From Pseudodonghicola sp048268305 (GTDB lineage: Bacteria > Pseudomonadota > Alphaproteobacteria > Rhodobacterales > Rhodobacteraceae): DNA of 64,000 bases. Position 1 is the stretch's first letter; the number at the start of each line of letters is the position of its first letter. The stretch spans positions 1-64,000 of the forward strand of contig NZ_JBLWVT010000009.1 of assembly GCF_048268305.1 (NCBI RefSeq). Direction: 5' to 3'. Positions 37,451-46,484 of the stretch are shown here, piece by piece. The notes under the pieces are model-generated. The model was not told the origin of the DNA. It was given only the letters and a program-made list of their open reading frames with translations, and did not search any database. A program made the translations under genes and the position numbers.

Positions 37451-38716
37451 ATGGATCATTTTCTCTACAGAGATGGCGCTCTCTACGCCGAAGATGTCCC
37501 GCTGACCGAAATCGCGGCCGCGGTGGGGACGCCCTTCTATGTCTATTCGACCGCGACGCTGCTGCGTCACTTCAACCTGTTCGATCAGGCGCTGGCGGGG
37601 ATGGACCATCTGGTCTGCTACGCGGTCAAGGCCGCGTCGAATCAGGCGATCCTCAAGACCCTGGCCGAGGCGGGGGCGGGGATGGATGTGGTCTCTCAGG
37701 GGGAATACCGACGCGCCAAGGCCGCCGGCGTCCCGGGCGACAAGATCGTCTTTTCCGGCGTCGGCAAGACCGCCGATGACATCCGCACCGCGCTGATCGG
37801 CGGCATCCGCCAGTTCAACGTCGAATCCGAGCCGGAGCTTGAGGTGATCAGCGCCGTGGCGCAGGAGCTCGGCGTGGTTGTCCCGATCACCGTCCGGGTC
37901 AACCCGGATGTAGACGCCAAGACCCACGCCAAGATCGCCACCGGCAAGTCCGAGAACAAATTCGGCATCCCGATCGCCCGCGCCCGCGCCGTCTATGCCC
38001 GCGCGGCTGAGCTGCCTGGGATCGAGGTGATCGGCATCGACGTCCACATCGGCAGCCAGCTCACCCAGCTCGACCCCTTCGAACAGGCCTATAAGAAGGT
38101 TGCCGAGCTGACCGAGCAATTGCGCGCCGATGGCCACAATATCCGCCGGCTCGATCTGGGGGGCGGTCTGGGCATTCCCTATACCCGCTCGAACGATGCG
38201 CCGCCGCTGCCGTCGGATTATGGCGCGCTGATCGAGCGCACGCTGGGCCATCTGGGCTGCGAGATCGAGATCGAACCGGGCCGGCTGATCGTCGGCAACG
38301 CCGGGCTGATGGTCTCCGAGGTCATCTATGTCAAACACGGCGAGGGGCGCGATTTCCTCATCGTCGACGCGGCGATGAACGATCTGATCCGCCCGGCGAT
38401 GTACGAGGCGCATCACGACATCGTGCCGGTTGTTGAACCTGCCCCCGGGGTCGAGGCGAAGCCGATCGACATCGTGGGGCCGATCTGCGAGACCGGCGAC
38501 ACCTTCGCGCGGCAGCGCCCGATGCCGCCGCTGGCCGCCGGTGATCTGATCGCCTTCCGCAGCGCCGGCGCCTATGGGGCCGCGATGTCGAGTGAATACA
38601 ACAGCCGGCCGCTGATCCCCGAGGTGCTGGTGAAGGGGGACCAGTTCGCGGTAATCCGCCGACGGCCGACCTTTGACGAAATGATAAATCGCGATACCAT
38701 CCCGGAATGGCTCTGA
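37451..38716 (+). CDS. lysA: Diaminopimelate decarboxylase
   Basis: A 421-residue PLP enzyme making lysine from meso-diaminopimelate. The PLP lysine is Lys60 (CYAVKAASN); GGGLGIPY binds the phosphate and ICETGDTF holds the catalytic cysteine of the partner subunit. Length is standard. It follows argH, the small lipoprotein and the DUF2834 gene. Confidence 0.97.
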   Translation: MDHFLYRDGALYAEDVPLTEIAAAVGTPFYVYSTATLLRHFNLFDQALAGMDHLVCYAVKAASNQAILKTLAEAGAGMDVVSQGEYRRAKAAGVPGDKIVFSGVGKTADDIRTALIGGIRQFNVESEPELEVISAVAQELGVVVPITVRVNPDVDAKTHAKIATGKSENKFGIPIARARAVYARAAELPGIEVIGIDVHIGSQLTQLDPFEQAYKKVAELTEQLRADGHNIRRLDLGGGLGIPYTRSNDAPPLPSDYGALIERTLGHLGCEIEIEPGRLIVGNAGLMVSEVIYVKHGEGRDFLIVDAAMNDLIRPAMYEAHHDIVPVVEPAPGVEAKPIDIVGPICETGDTFARQRPMPPLAAGDLIAFRSAGAYGAAMSSEYNSRPLIPEVLVKGDQFAVIRRRPTFDEMINRDTIPEWL

Positions 38717-38749
38717 CCCTCCCGGGGCCGTGATGGAGTGTGATCGCCT

Positions 38750-41323
38750 ATGGCTCGGGCGCCTGATGCCGACCCCGTGATGAAGTCTTTGCGTCTGCCG
38801 CTCGCGCTGACGCAGGCCGGCATGCTGGCTGAACGTCTGTTGCGGGCCTTCTGGCCGGTGCTCTCGATCGTCATGGCGGTGCTGGCGGCGCTGATGCTGG
38901 GGCTGCACGAACTTGCCCCGATCGAGGTGGTCTGGGTGTTGGGCGTCATCGCCAGCCTGGCCACGCTCTGGTTCACCTTTCGTGGGGCGCGGCGGTTCCG
39001 CTGGCCCCGCCGGGCAGAGGCGCTGGCACGGCTTGACGAAACCCTGCCGGGGCGGCCGATCCAGGCGCTGTTCGACAATCAGGCGATCGGTGCGGGCGAT
39101 GCGGCCTCGGCGGCGGTCTGGCGGGCGCACCAGGCCCGGATGGCGGCCAGGGCGGCCCAAGCGCGGGCGGTTCGACCCGATCTGCAACTGGCCCGCCGCG
39201 ATCCCTATGCGCTGCGCTATGTGGCGCTGCTGGCGCTGCTGGTCGGGCTGCTCTTCGGATCGATCTGGCGGGTGGGTTCGATCACCCAGATGACCCCGGG
39301 CGCGACGCCTGTCGCCGGCGGCCCATCCTGGGAGGGCTGGGCAGAGCCGCCGCGCTATACCGGCCTGCCGACGCTCTATCTGAACGACATCACCGACGAC
39401 GAGCTGCGGCTGCCCGAGAACAGCAAGATCACCCTGCGTTTCTATGGCGAGATCGGCGCGCTGACCCTGGCGGAGACCGTCTCGGGCCGCACCGGAGAGG
39501 TGCCCTCGGCCTCGGATCCTCAGCAGGATTTCACCGTGACCCGCAACGGCACCCTGAGGATTGACGGACCGGGCGGGCACGAGTGGAAGGTTTCGGTCAT
39601 CCGCGACGCGGCGCCGGTGATCGGCATCACCGGCCCGGCCGAGGTCGCGGCCGAGGGGGCGATGTCGCTGCCCTTCCGCGCCCGTGACGATTATGGCGTC
39701 GTTTCGGGCCAGGCGGTGATCGATCTCGACATGGATCAGATCAAGCGCCGCTATGGTCTTGCCGTGGCGCCGGAACCGCGCGAGCCCATCACGATCGATC
39801 TGCCGATGCCGATCACTGGCGAGCGTAAGGATTTCAACGAAAAACTGATCGAGGATTTCTCAAAACACCCCTGGGCCAACCTGCCGGTGATCATCACGCT
39901 CAGCGCGATGGATGCCGCCGGGCAAAAGGGGATGTCGGAACCCTATGCCACGCCGCTGCCGGCACGACGGTTCTTTGATCCGCTGGCCGCCGCCATCGCC
40001 GAACAGCGGCGCGACCTGCTGTGGTCGCGCGAGAACGCGGCGCGGGTGGCACAGGTGCTGCGGGCGATCTCCTACCGCCCGGACGAGGTGTTTCGCTCGC
40101 AGACCGCCTATCTGCGGCTGCGCGTCGTGCTGCGTCGGTTGGAGAATTACACCGCCCATGGGCTGACCGTGGCCGAGCGCGATGAGGTGGCCGAGGCGCT
40201 CTGGACCCTGGCGATGCTGCTGGAAGAGGGCGATCTGAGCGATGCGCTGGAGCGGCTGCGCCGGGCGCAGGAACGGCTGACCGAGGCGATGAAAAACGGT
40301 GCCAGCGATCAGGAGATCGCCGAGCTGATGCAGGAACTGCGCGAGGCGACCGACAATTATCTGCGCCAACTCAGCCGGCAGGCGCGCGAGAACGGCGAGG
40401 AGAACGATCAGAACAGCCCTTCGGAAAACTCGCTGGAGATGACGCAGGACGATCTGCAGCGGATGATGGATCGAATTCAGGAGCTGATGGAACAGGGGCG
40501 CATGGCCGAGGCGCAGCAGGCGCTGCAGGAGCTTCAGCAGATGATGGAGAACATGCGTGTCACCCAGGGGCAGGGGCAGAGCGGCCCCTCGGACGGGCAA
40601 CGTGCGATGGACGGGCTGGCCGACACCCTGCGCAATCAGCAGGGGCTGAGCGATCAGGCCTTCCGCGATCTGCAGGAACAGTTCAGCCCCGGCTCCGGCA
40701 TCGGTCAATCCGAGCAGAACCAGGGCCGCAACGGCGGCCAGGGGCGTGGGCAGAGCCACGAGGGCCAGCAGGGCCAGGGCGGTGGCGAGGGCAACGCGCA
40801 GCAGGGCACGCCGGGGCAGCAACCGGGCGAAGGCTCGCTCGCTGATCGGCAGCAGACGCTCCGGCACGAGCTGGAGCGGCAGCAGGGCAACCTGCCCGGC
40901 GCCGGCACCCCCGAAGGCGATGCCGCCCGCGATGCGCTTGACCGCGCCGGGCGCGCGATGGACGGCGCCGAAGAGGCGCTGCGCCAGGATGATCTGGCCG
41001 AGGCGATCGACAAGCAGTCCGAGGCGATCGAGGCGCTGCGCGAGGGCTTGCGGTCCCTGGGCGAGGCGATGGCGCAAGAGAGCCGGCAGGGCCAGCCGGG
41101 GCAGGGAATGGCCGAGGGCGGCGCCCAGGGCAGCGCCCGCGATCCGCTTGGGCGGGACGCCGGCGCCAATGGCGCGGTCGGATCGGATCAAGGCATGCTG
41201 CAGGGCGAGGATGTCTATCGCCGGGCGCGCGACCTACTGGATGAAATCCGCCGCCGCTCGGGCGAGGGCACGCGGCCGCCGGTTGAACTCGACTACCTGC
41301 GCCGGCTGCTCGACCGCTTCTGA
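38750..41323 (+). CDS. Large DUF4175/TIGR02302-type membrane protein
   Basis: An 857-residue protein: two hydrophobic stretches near the N-terminus (about residues 36-66 and 158-176), a middle beta-rich region, and a long C-terminal part (from about 480) of helical, Gln-, Met- and Gly-rich repeats (QQALQELQQMMENM, GQQGQGGGEGN) likely forming coiled coils. This architecture is that of the conserved alphaproteobacterial TIGR02302 family, whose function is not established. It follows lysA by 33 bp. Confidence 0.87.
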   Translation: MARAPDADPVMKSLRLPLALTQAGMLAERLLRAFWPVLSIVMAVLAALMLGLHELAPIEVVWVLGVIASLATLWFTFRGARRFRWPRRAEALARLDETLPGRPIQALFDNQAIGAGDAASAAVWRAHQARMAARAAQARAVRPDLQLARRDPYALRYVALLALLVGLLFGSIWRVGSITQMTPGATPVAGGPSWEGWAEPPRYTGLPTLYLNDITDDELRLPENSKITLRFYGEIGALTLAETVSGRTGEVPSASDPQQDFTVTRNGTLRIDGPGGHEWKVSVIRDAAPVIGITGPAEVAAEGAMSLPFRARDDYGVVSGQAVIDLDMDQIKRRYGLAVAPEPREPITIDLPMPITGERKDFNEKLIEDFSKHPWANLPVIITLSAMDAAGQKGMSEPYATPLPARRFFDPLAAAIAEQRRDLLWSRENAARVAQVLRAISYRPDEVFRSQTAYLRLRVVLRRLENYTAHGLTVAERDEVAEALWTLAMLLEEGDLSDALERLRRAQERLTEAMKNGASDQEIAELMQELREATDNYLRQLSRQARENGEENDQNSPSENSLEMTQDDLQRMMDRIQELMEQGRMAEAQQALQELQQMMENMRVTQGQGQSGPSDGQRAMDGLADTLRNQQGLSDQAFRDLQEQFSPGSGIGQSEQNQGRNGGQGRGQSHEGQQGQGGGEGNAQQGTPGQQPGEGSLADRQQTLRHELERQQGNLPGAGTPEGDAARDALDRAGRAMDGAEEALRQDDLAEAIDKQSEAIEALREGLRSLGEAMAQESRQGQPGQGMAEGGAQGSARDPLGRDAGANGAVGSDQGMLQGEDVYRRARDLLDEIRRRSGEGTRPPVELDYLRRLLDRF

Positions 41324-41341
41324 ACATTGTCCTGAACGAAA

Positions 41342-41376
41342 ACACCCCCGGAGATCGTCAGGAGCTCCGGGGGTGT
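41342..41376. terminator. Bidirectional terminator between convergent genes
   Basis: A perfect 12-bp stem (41342-41353 with 41365-41376). T-rich flanks occur on both sides (CATTGTT on the plus strand, TTTTCGTT on the minus), serving the genes ending at 41323 and 41412. Confidence 0.85.
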
Positions 41377-41411
41377 CATTGTTCGGTGGTCGGCTTGGCC
41401 GGGCGGGCGGA

Positions 41412-42329
41412 TCACTCCGCCCCTTGGCCGCCCAGCTTGGCGTCGATCCAGTAACGCGCCTGGTCGATCATCGCCACATAGGCGCTGAGCGCCGGATCGG
41501 CCTGCGGCACGGCGCGGGCGATGCGCGGGGCATTGGCGTAGACGATCAGCAGGAAGGCCCCGAGGATCAGTGCCACGGCGAAGCCGCGCATGAAGCCGCT
41601 GCGGGGGCGGTCCTCTGCCTCCATCGCGTTGTCGGCCATCGCGGCGCGGGTCGCGGCGCCGCCGGCGCGCAGGGTCGAGTTGATCTCTTCGATATCGGGG
41701 AGCAGATCGCGGCGCGAGACAGCGGGTGACGGGGCTGGGGCGTTGTCTTCGTCCTCATCCTCGAACTTGTCATAGCTGCTGCGCCGGGCCCGGAGCGTCG
41801 AATCTGCTGCCTGTCGCGGCCCCAGGTCCTCATCTTCGTAATCATAGCTGTCCAGCCCAAGATCCGGCTGGCTTTCCAGCCCGACGGCTTCCTTGGCGCG
41901 CAGCCGCACCTCGCGCTCGGCCTCCTGGCGCAGGATGTCCGAAATGGAGGTATCGAGCGCCGACCGGGCCGGGGCTGCCGGCGGTTCGGCCGCAGGTTCC
42001 TCTTCCGCCTCCTCGTCGGGGGGCAGGTCCGGCTCCGGCTCCGCCTCGGGGGCGGTGGGCTCCGGCGGTGTTGGCTCATGGTCCTCGGCGGCCTCGAAGC
42101 CCAGCCATTCCTCCTCGTCGGTGATGGCGGTGCGCAGCTCCTCCTCGGCGGAGGTTTCGGCGGCCCAATCGTCCTGTTCCGCCTCGTCGATCGGCGGGGC
42201 GGGATTGGCGGGGTGATCCTGGAACCAGGTGTGGCTGCAGGCCGAACATTGCACGTCGCGCCCGTCGAGGGGGATCACCTCGTCCGGCACTTCGTATTGT
42301 GCTCCGCAATTCGGACATGTCAGACGCAT
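41412..42329 (-). CDS. Zinc-ribbon (MJ0042-type) membrane protein
   Basis: A 305-residue protein with an N-terminal zinc ribbon (Cys5, Cys8, Cys28, Cys31: CPNC and CSAC), a long acidic, Pro/Glu-rich region (about 45-120), and a C-terminal membrane helix (about 248-268). The start ATG 42329 gives MRLTCPNCGAQYEVPDE, the typical opening of this family. Function unknown; divergent from ftsE, as often seen in Rhodobacteraceae. Confidence 0.88.
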   Translation of the reverse strand: MRLTCPNCGAQYEVPDEVIPLDGRDVQCSACSHTWFQDHPANPAPPIDEAEQDDWAAETSAEEELRTAITDEEEWLGFEAAEDHEPTPPEPTAPEAEPEPDLPPDEEAEEEPAAEPPAAPARSALDTSISDILRQEAEREVRLRAKEAVGLESQPDLGLDSYDYEDEDLGPRQAADSTLRARRSSYDKFEDEDEDNAPAPSPAVSRRDLLPDIEEINSTLRAGGAATRAAMADNAMEAEDRPRSGFMRGFAVALILGAFLLIVYANAPRIARAVPQADPALSAYVAMIDQARYWIDAKLGGQGAE

Positions 42330-42508
42330 GCAGCCCTCCTGGCCCCGGCGAAATTCCCTAACGTTTGCCCGATCATAGGGCGCAACTGCGATCCGGGGAA
42401 GAGAGGAAACCCGCCCGTTTGGCACTCTGGCCCCGGTCGCGACGCGCTTCCCATTGAAAACAGGTCTCCGCTAGGGCACAAGACCGTGTGGAAACCAGGG
42501 GGCAGCGC

Positions 42509-43186
42509 GTGATCGAGCTGGAGGATGTCGGCTACAGCTATGGCGGTGGTGAGCTGCTGAGCAATGTCTCGGTCAAGCTGGCGCCGGGGTCGTTCCATTT
42601 CCTGACGGGCCCTTCCGGGGCCGGCAAGACGACGCTGCTGAAACTCTGCTACGGGGCGTTGAAGCCTACGTCGGGCCGGATTCTGGCCTTTGACGCCGAC
42701 ATGCGCGGGCTCGACCGCGATCAGATGGCGCTGCTGCGCCGGCGGATCGGCGTGGTGCATCAGGATTGCCGGTTTCTCGACCATCTGCCGCTGGCCGACA
42801 ATATCGCCCTGCCGCTGGTGGTCTCGGGCCGCGACATGCTGCGCGAGGCAGAGAACCTGCGCGAACTGATTTCCTGGGTGGGGCTGTCGGCGCGGGCCGA
42901 CGCGCTGCCGCCGGAACTGTCGGGCGGCGAACGCCAGCGCGCGGCGCTGGCCCGCGCCGTGATCATGTCGCCCGATGTGGTGCTGGCGGACGAACCCACC
43001 GGCAACGTCGATTGGGACATGTCGATGCGGCTGCTGCGGCTGCTGGTCGAACTGAACCGGATGGGCAAGACCGTGCTGATCGCCAGCCATGACCTGTCGC
43101 TGATTCGCGCCGCCAAGAGCCAGGTTCAGGCCCGGGTGTTGCGGATTTCCAACCGGCGACTGCAACTGGCGGGGGCGGATCTGTGA
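42509..43186 (+). CDS. ftsE: Cell-division ABC transporter ATP-binding protein FtsE
   Basis: A 225-residue ATPase working with FtsX to regulate septal peptidoglycan hydrolases. Walker A GPSGAGKTT (34-42), signature LSGGERQRAAL and Walker B VVLADEPTGNVD are complete. GTG at 42509 is chosen (opening MIELEDVGYSYGGGELL, G-rich ribosome-binding site just upstream); an in-frame GTG at 42488 is the alternative. Overlaps ftsX by 4 bases. Confidence 0.94.
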   Translation: MIELEDVGYSYGGGELLSNVSVKLAPGSFHFLTGPSGAGKTTLLKLCYGALKPTSGRILAFDADMRGLDRDQMALLRRRIGVVHQDCRFLDHLPLADNIALPLVVSGRDMLREAENLRELISWVGLSARADALPPELSGGERQRAALARAVIMSPDVVLADEPTGNVDWDMSMRLLRLLVELNRMGKTVLIASHDLSLIRAAKSQVQARVLRISNRRLQLAGADL

Positions 43187-44082
43187 ATCGGGGAACGATC
43201 CGCAGCTATTTCATCGGCGACGCCCAGGCCGACCGTGTGGTGCCGCCCTCGGGCTTTACCGCGCAGCTGACGCTGTTCGCTGCCGGAGCCATGGCCTTTC
43301 TGGCGGTCTTCGCGCTGGCGCTGTCGCTGGCCTCTGGCCGATTGGCGCATCGCTGGGCGAGTGAGCTGGCGCGCAGCGCCACGCTCCGGATCACCGCACC
43401 GCAAGACCAACTGGCCGATCAGACCGCCATGGCGCTTAAGATCCTGCGCCAGACGCCGGGGGTGGCCCGTGCCCGCGCGCTCTCGCCCGAGGAACAGGCG
43501 ACGCTGCTGGCGCCCTGGTTCGGCCCGGGGCTGGATCTGTCGACCCTGCCGATGCCGCAGTTGATCGAGGTGACCGAGGACGAGACCGGCTATGACGCGC
43601 AGGGGCTGCGGCTGCGGCTCGCGGCCGAGGTGCCGGGTGCCGTGCTGGATGATCACACCCGCTGGCGCAAGCCGCTGGTCGAGGCGGCGACCTCGCTCAG
43701 GCGGTTGGGACTGATCTCGATCCTGCTGATCGGCGGTGCGATGGCGGCGATGATCACCCTTGCGGCCAATGCGGCGCTTGCCGCCAACGCCCAGGTGATC
43801 GAGGTGCTGCGCCTGGTCGGGGCCAAGGACGCCTATATCGCCAGCGCCTTCGTGCGCCGCTTCACCATTCGCGCGCTGATTGGCGCCGCCATCGGGACCG
43901 TGCTGGGGCTGGGCGGTGTCCTGTTGCTGCCGGCCGCCTCGGACGAGGGCGGTTTTCTCACCGGTCTGGGCTTTCAGGGGCTCGACTGGCTGTGGCCGCT
44001 GCTGATTCCCCTTCTCGGTGCGCTGGTGGCCTTCGGCGCCACCTGGGCCGCCGCCCGCCGTCGTCTCAAGGAACTGACGTAA
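43183..44082 (+). CDS. ftsX: Cell-division permease-like protein FtsX
   Basis: A 299-residue membrane partner of FtsE with one N-terminal helix, a periplasmic loop and three C-terminal helices (about 174-200, 226-250, 265-285). It begins with GTG overlapping the ftsE stop and ends by sharing one base with the plsC start. FtsX transmits the ATPase cycle to murein hydrolase activators in the periplasm. Confidence 0.93.
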   Translation: MNRGTIRSYFIGDAQADRVVPPSGFTAQLTLFAAGAMAFLAVFALALSLASGRLAHRWASELARSATLRITAPQDQLADQTAMALKILRQTPGVARARALSPEEQATLLAPWFGPGLDLSTLPMPQLIEVTEDETGYDAQGLRLRLAAEVPGAVLDDHTRWRKPLVEAATSLRRLGLISILLIGGAMAAMITLAANAALAANAQVIEVLRLVGAKDAYIASAFVRRFTIRALIGAAIGTVLGLGGVLLLPAASDEGGFLTGLGFQGLDWLWPLLIPLLGALVAFGATWAAARRRLKELT

Positions 44083-44819
44083 TGCGCAAGCTGCTGCAAC
44101 CGTTGCTGTCGCTGATCTATATCGTGCAGGTCTACATCGCCATGGCGGTGCTGGGGCTCCTGTTCACCCCCTGGGCGATCCTGTCGAAACGCGGCGCGCT
44201 GGTGGCCTGCAAGTTCTATGCCCGCTACGCGATCTGGACCGCGGGCTGGATGCTGGGGCTGCGGACCGAGGTGCGCGGCACCGTTCCGACCGGCGAGGTT
44301 CTGGTCGCGGCCAAGCATCAGTCGTTCTTCGACATCCTGGTGATCTTCAAGGCCCTGCCGCATGCCAAGTTCATCATGAAGAAGGAACTGATGTGGACCC
44401 CCTTCATCGGCCTCTTTGCCAAGCGGCTGGGCTGCATCCCGGTCGATCGCAAGAAGCGGGGCAGGGCGATCGCCAAGATGGTCAAGGATGTGGCCGCCGA
44501 GTTTTCGGAACCCGGGCAGCTTGTCATCTATCCCCAGGGCACCCGCGTCGCCCCGGGAGAGCATCAGCCCTATAAGGTCGGGCCGGCGGTGCTCTATGAG
44601 GGCACCGGCTATCCCTGCGTGCCGGTGGCGACCAATGTCGGACTGTTCTGGCCGCGCAAGGGGATCATGCGTTATCCTGGTCTGGGCGTGGTCGAATTTC
44701 TCGACCCGATCCAGCCGGGGGTGGAACGGCATGAGTTCATGACCCGGCTCGAACAGGAGATCGAGACGCATTCGGATGGGCTGATGGCCGAGGCGAGGGG
44801 CGGCAATGGAGTTCATTGA
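44082..44819 (+). CDS. plsC: 1-acyl-sn-glycerol-3-phosphate acyltransferase
   Basis: A 245-residue membrane acyltransferase making phosphatidic acid. The catalytic H-x4-D is HQSFFD and the glycerol-phosphate motif is YPQGTR; an N-terminal membrane helix is at residues about 10-32. It follows ftsX without a gap and overlaps the next gene by 14 bases, so ftsE-ftsX-plsC-PNPOx appears to be one operon. Confidence 0.95.
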   Translation: MRKLLQPLLSLIYIVQVYIAMAVLGLLFTPWAILSKRGALVACKFYARYAIWTAGWMLGLRTEVRGTVPTGEVLVAAKHQSFFDILVIFKALPHAKFIMKKELMWTPFIGLFAKRLGCIPVDRKKRGRAIAKMVKDVAAEFSEPGQLVIYPQGTRVAPGEHQPYKVGPAVLYEGTGYPCVPVATNVGLFWPRKGIMRYPGLGVVEFLDPIQPGVERHEFMTRLEQEIETHSDGLMAEARGGNGVH

Positions 44820-45411
44820 CGAGATCGAGGCGCTTGAAGCGCATTATGGCGAGCCGCCGGAGGCGGCGATCATCAAGGTCGCCAAATGGCTGACCCCCTG
44901 CTACCGGCAATGGATCATGGCCTCGCGGCTGTGCATCCTGAGCACGGTCGGCCCCGAGGGCACCGATGGCAGCCCCCGCGGCGATGATGGCCCGGTGGTG
45001 ATGGAGCTTGACCCCGAAACCCTGGCGCTGCCTGACTGGCGCGGCAACAACCGGATCGACAGCCTGCGCAACATCGTGCGCGATCCCCGCGTGTCGCTGC
45101 TGTTCCTGGTACCGGGGTCGGACAATGTCATCCGCGTCAACGGCACAGCGAAGATCACCGTGGATGACGATCTGCGGGCGAAGTTCGAAAAGAACGGGCG
45201 CCTGCCCATCGCCGTGATCGTGATCCGGATCGAAGAGGTCTATGCCCAATGCGCCCGCGCGCTGGTGCGGGCAAAGACCTGGCGCTCTGGCGATGAGAGC
45301 CACCTGGTGCCCAGCGTTGGCCAGATGCTGAGCGAGATGACCAAGGGCAGCTTTGACGGCGTCGCCTACGACAAGGCCTGGCCGGAACGACGGGACCAAA
45401 ACCTCTGGTGA
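44806..45411 (+). CDS. Pyridoxamine 5'-phosphate oxidase-fold flavoprotein
   Basis: A 201-residue split-barrel protein of the PNPOx-like/MSMEG_1061 type. Recognisable segments are FLSTVGPEGTDGSPRGDDGPVV-like strand (here ILSTVGPEGTDGSPRGD), DWRGNNRIDSLRNI and DPRVSLLFLVPG. An FMN or haem cofactor and a redox role are likely, but the substrate is unknown. It overlaps the end of plsC by 14 bases. Confidence 0.88.
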   Translation: MEFIDEIEALEAHYGEPPEAAIIKVAKWLTPCYRQWIMASRLCILSTVGPEGTDGSPRGDDGPVVMELDPETLALPDWRGNNRIDSLRNIVRDPRVSLLFLVPGSDNVIRVNGTAKITVDDDLRAKFEKNGRLPIAVIVIRIEEVYAQCARALVRAKTWRSGDESHLVPSVGQMLSEMTKGSFDGVAYDKAWPERRDQNLW

Positions 45412-45903
45412 GACATACCTTTCCGGTCCGGTCGGAGAGGTGGGAGCGGGTAGAGGCGCGGGGGCTTTCGCGGGCGCATCCAGACGGCCTTCGGCCTGTC
45501 CCTGACCCGGCCGAGGTCGTCTTCCGCAAGATGCAATCCCGGGTCTTCGCACAGCGGGGCGGCGGAGGCGGGGTCATCGGTGATCTCGCTCGTTGCCCCC
45601 CCCTCGGGCCCCTCGCGGGGGGCCGTGCGGTTGAACAGGCCGTTCCCAGGGTCATCATCGAAGCCCGTCAGCATCAGGTTGCCGAAACCGGCGACCGTCG
45701 CCTTGCCCCGGGCGAGAGCTGCCCTCGGGGTGCGGGGGGATGCATCAAGCTCTTTGAAAGGGACCATCGGAAACGGTGGCGGAGAACAATCCTGATTTGT
45801 GGGATCAATGCCTCAGGGTTGTATTTTAAGTTTCCTGTGAAATAAAATTTCTAGCCTCTCTTCCTTCTCTGTTGCGCGTCCGACGGGTAAAAGAGGGTGC
45901 CTA
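45412..45903. other. 492-bp gap before the AT-rich lipoprotein gene
   Basis: The left 350 bases are GC-rich and open on both strands (a 133-codon frame at 45366-45767 on the minus strand and a 145-codon frame at 45408-45845 on the plus strand), but neither predicts a recognisable protein and both look low-complexity. From about 45790 the base composition becomes AT-rich and presumably holds the promoter of the lipoprotein gene. Confidence 0.45.
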
Positions 45904-46290
45904 ATGAAGAAAATCTCCGCCGTAATTCTTTCGCTTTCCGCATTTTTCCTATCGGGTTGTGCGAAAAAAGCAGAAGACATTCAAGCTTCCTATATTTCCC
46001 CTTTGGCTTACAAATCTTTCAGTTGTCGGCAGATTCAGGAGGAAAGAACCAGGATCAGCCAGAGAGCCGGGCAAGTCGCCGGAGTTCAGAACAAAAAGGC
46101 GCGCGACGATGCCGTTGCGACGGGTGTGGCGATTGTTCTGTTCTGGCCTGCGGCTTTCTTTATCAAAGGCGATCAGGAAACGGCCGGAGAACTCGCGCGT
46201 CTGAAGGGCGAGCTGGATGCGCTTGAGCAGACGAGTATTCAAAAGAACTGTGGCATCGTGTTCAAGAAAGAGCCTGCTCCGGAAGAATAA
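45904..46290 (+). CDS. Lipoprotein with membrane segment, possibly acquired
   Basis: A 128-residue protein with a signal peptide and lipobox LSGC (Cys19), a short helical stretch with conserved-looking YISPLAYKSFSCRQIQEE, a second cysteine in that region, and a hydrophobic segment (about residues 76-89, VATGVAIVLFWPAAFF), then a charged helix. The gene is noticeably poorer in GC than its neighbours, suggesting transfer. Homologues of this pattern are widespread as hypothetical proteins; no function is known to me. Followed by a strong terminator. Confidence 0.8.
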   Translation: MKKISAVILSLSAFFLSGCAKKAEDIQASYISPLAYKSFSCRQIQEERTRISQRAGQVAGVQNKKARDDAVATGVAIVLFWPAAFFIKGDQETAGELARLKGELDALEQTSIQKNCGIVFKKEPAPEE

Positions 46291-46351
46291 CATGGGGCCT
46301 GGGCCTCGGGGGAGCTGTTCTGAGGATCGGTCACGATTGGAAACAGGTTCC

Positions 46352-46402
46352 AAAATAGAACAGGCGAGCACTCTCTGCAGAGTGCCCGCCTGTTCTATTT
46401 TT
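46352..46402. terminator. Strong bidirectional terminator
   Basis: A long stem with one internal mismatch pairs about 46353-46373 with 46378-46400. It has an A-run on the left and TTTTT on the right. It separates the convergent lipoprotein gene and lpdA. Confidence 0.92.
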
Positions 46403-46484
46403 AATGCACCACAGCCCCGAGGCTTCGGTCGATGCTGAACACCCGCCGCGGCGATGCGCGGCGGGCGAAAGGATCAGACGTGGA

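Noticed and set aside
45366..45845. Two opposing open frames (minus 45366-45767, plus 45408-45845) in the gap before the AT-rich patch
   Set aside because: Both are proline/arginine-rich without family features or a clear ribosome-binding site; I could not choose either as a real gene.
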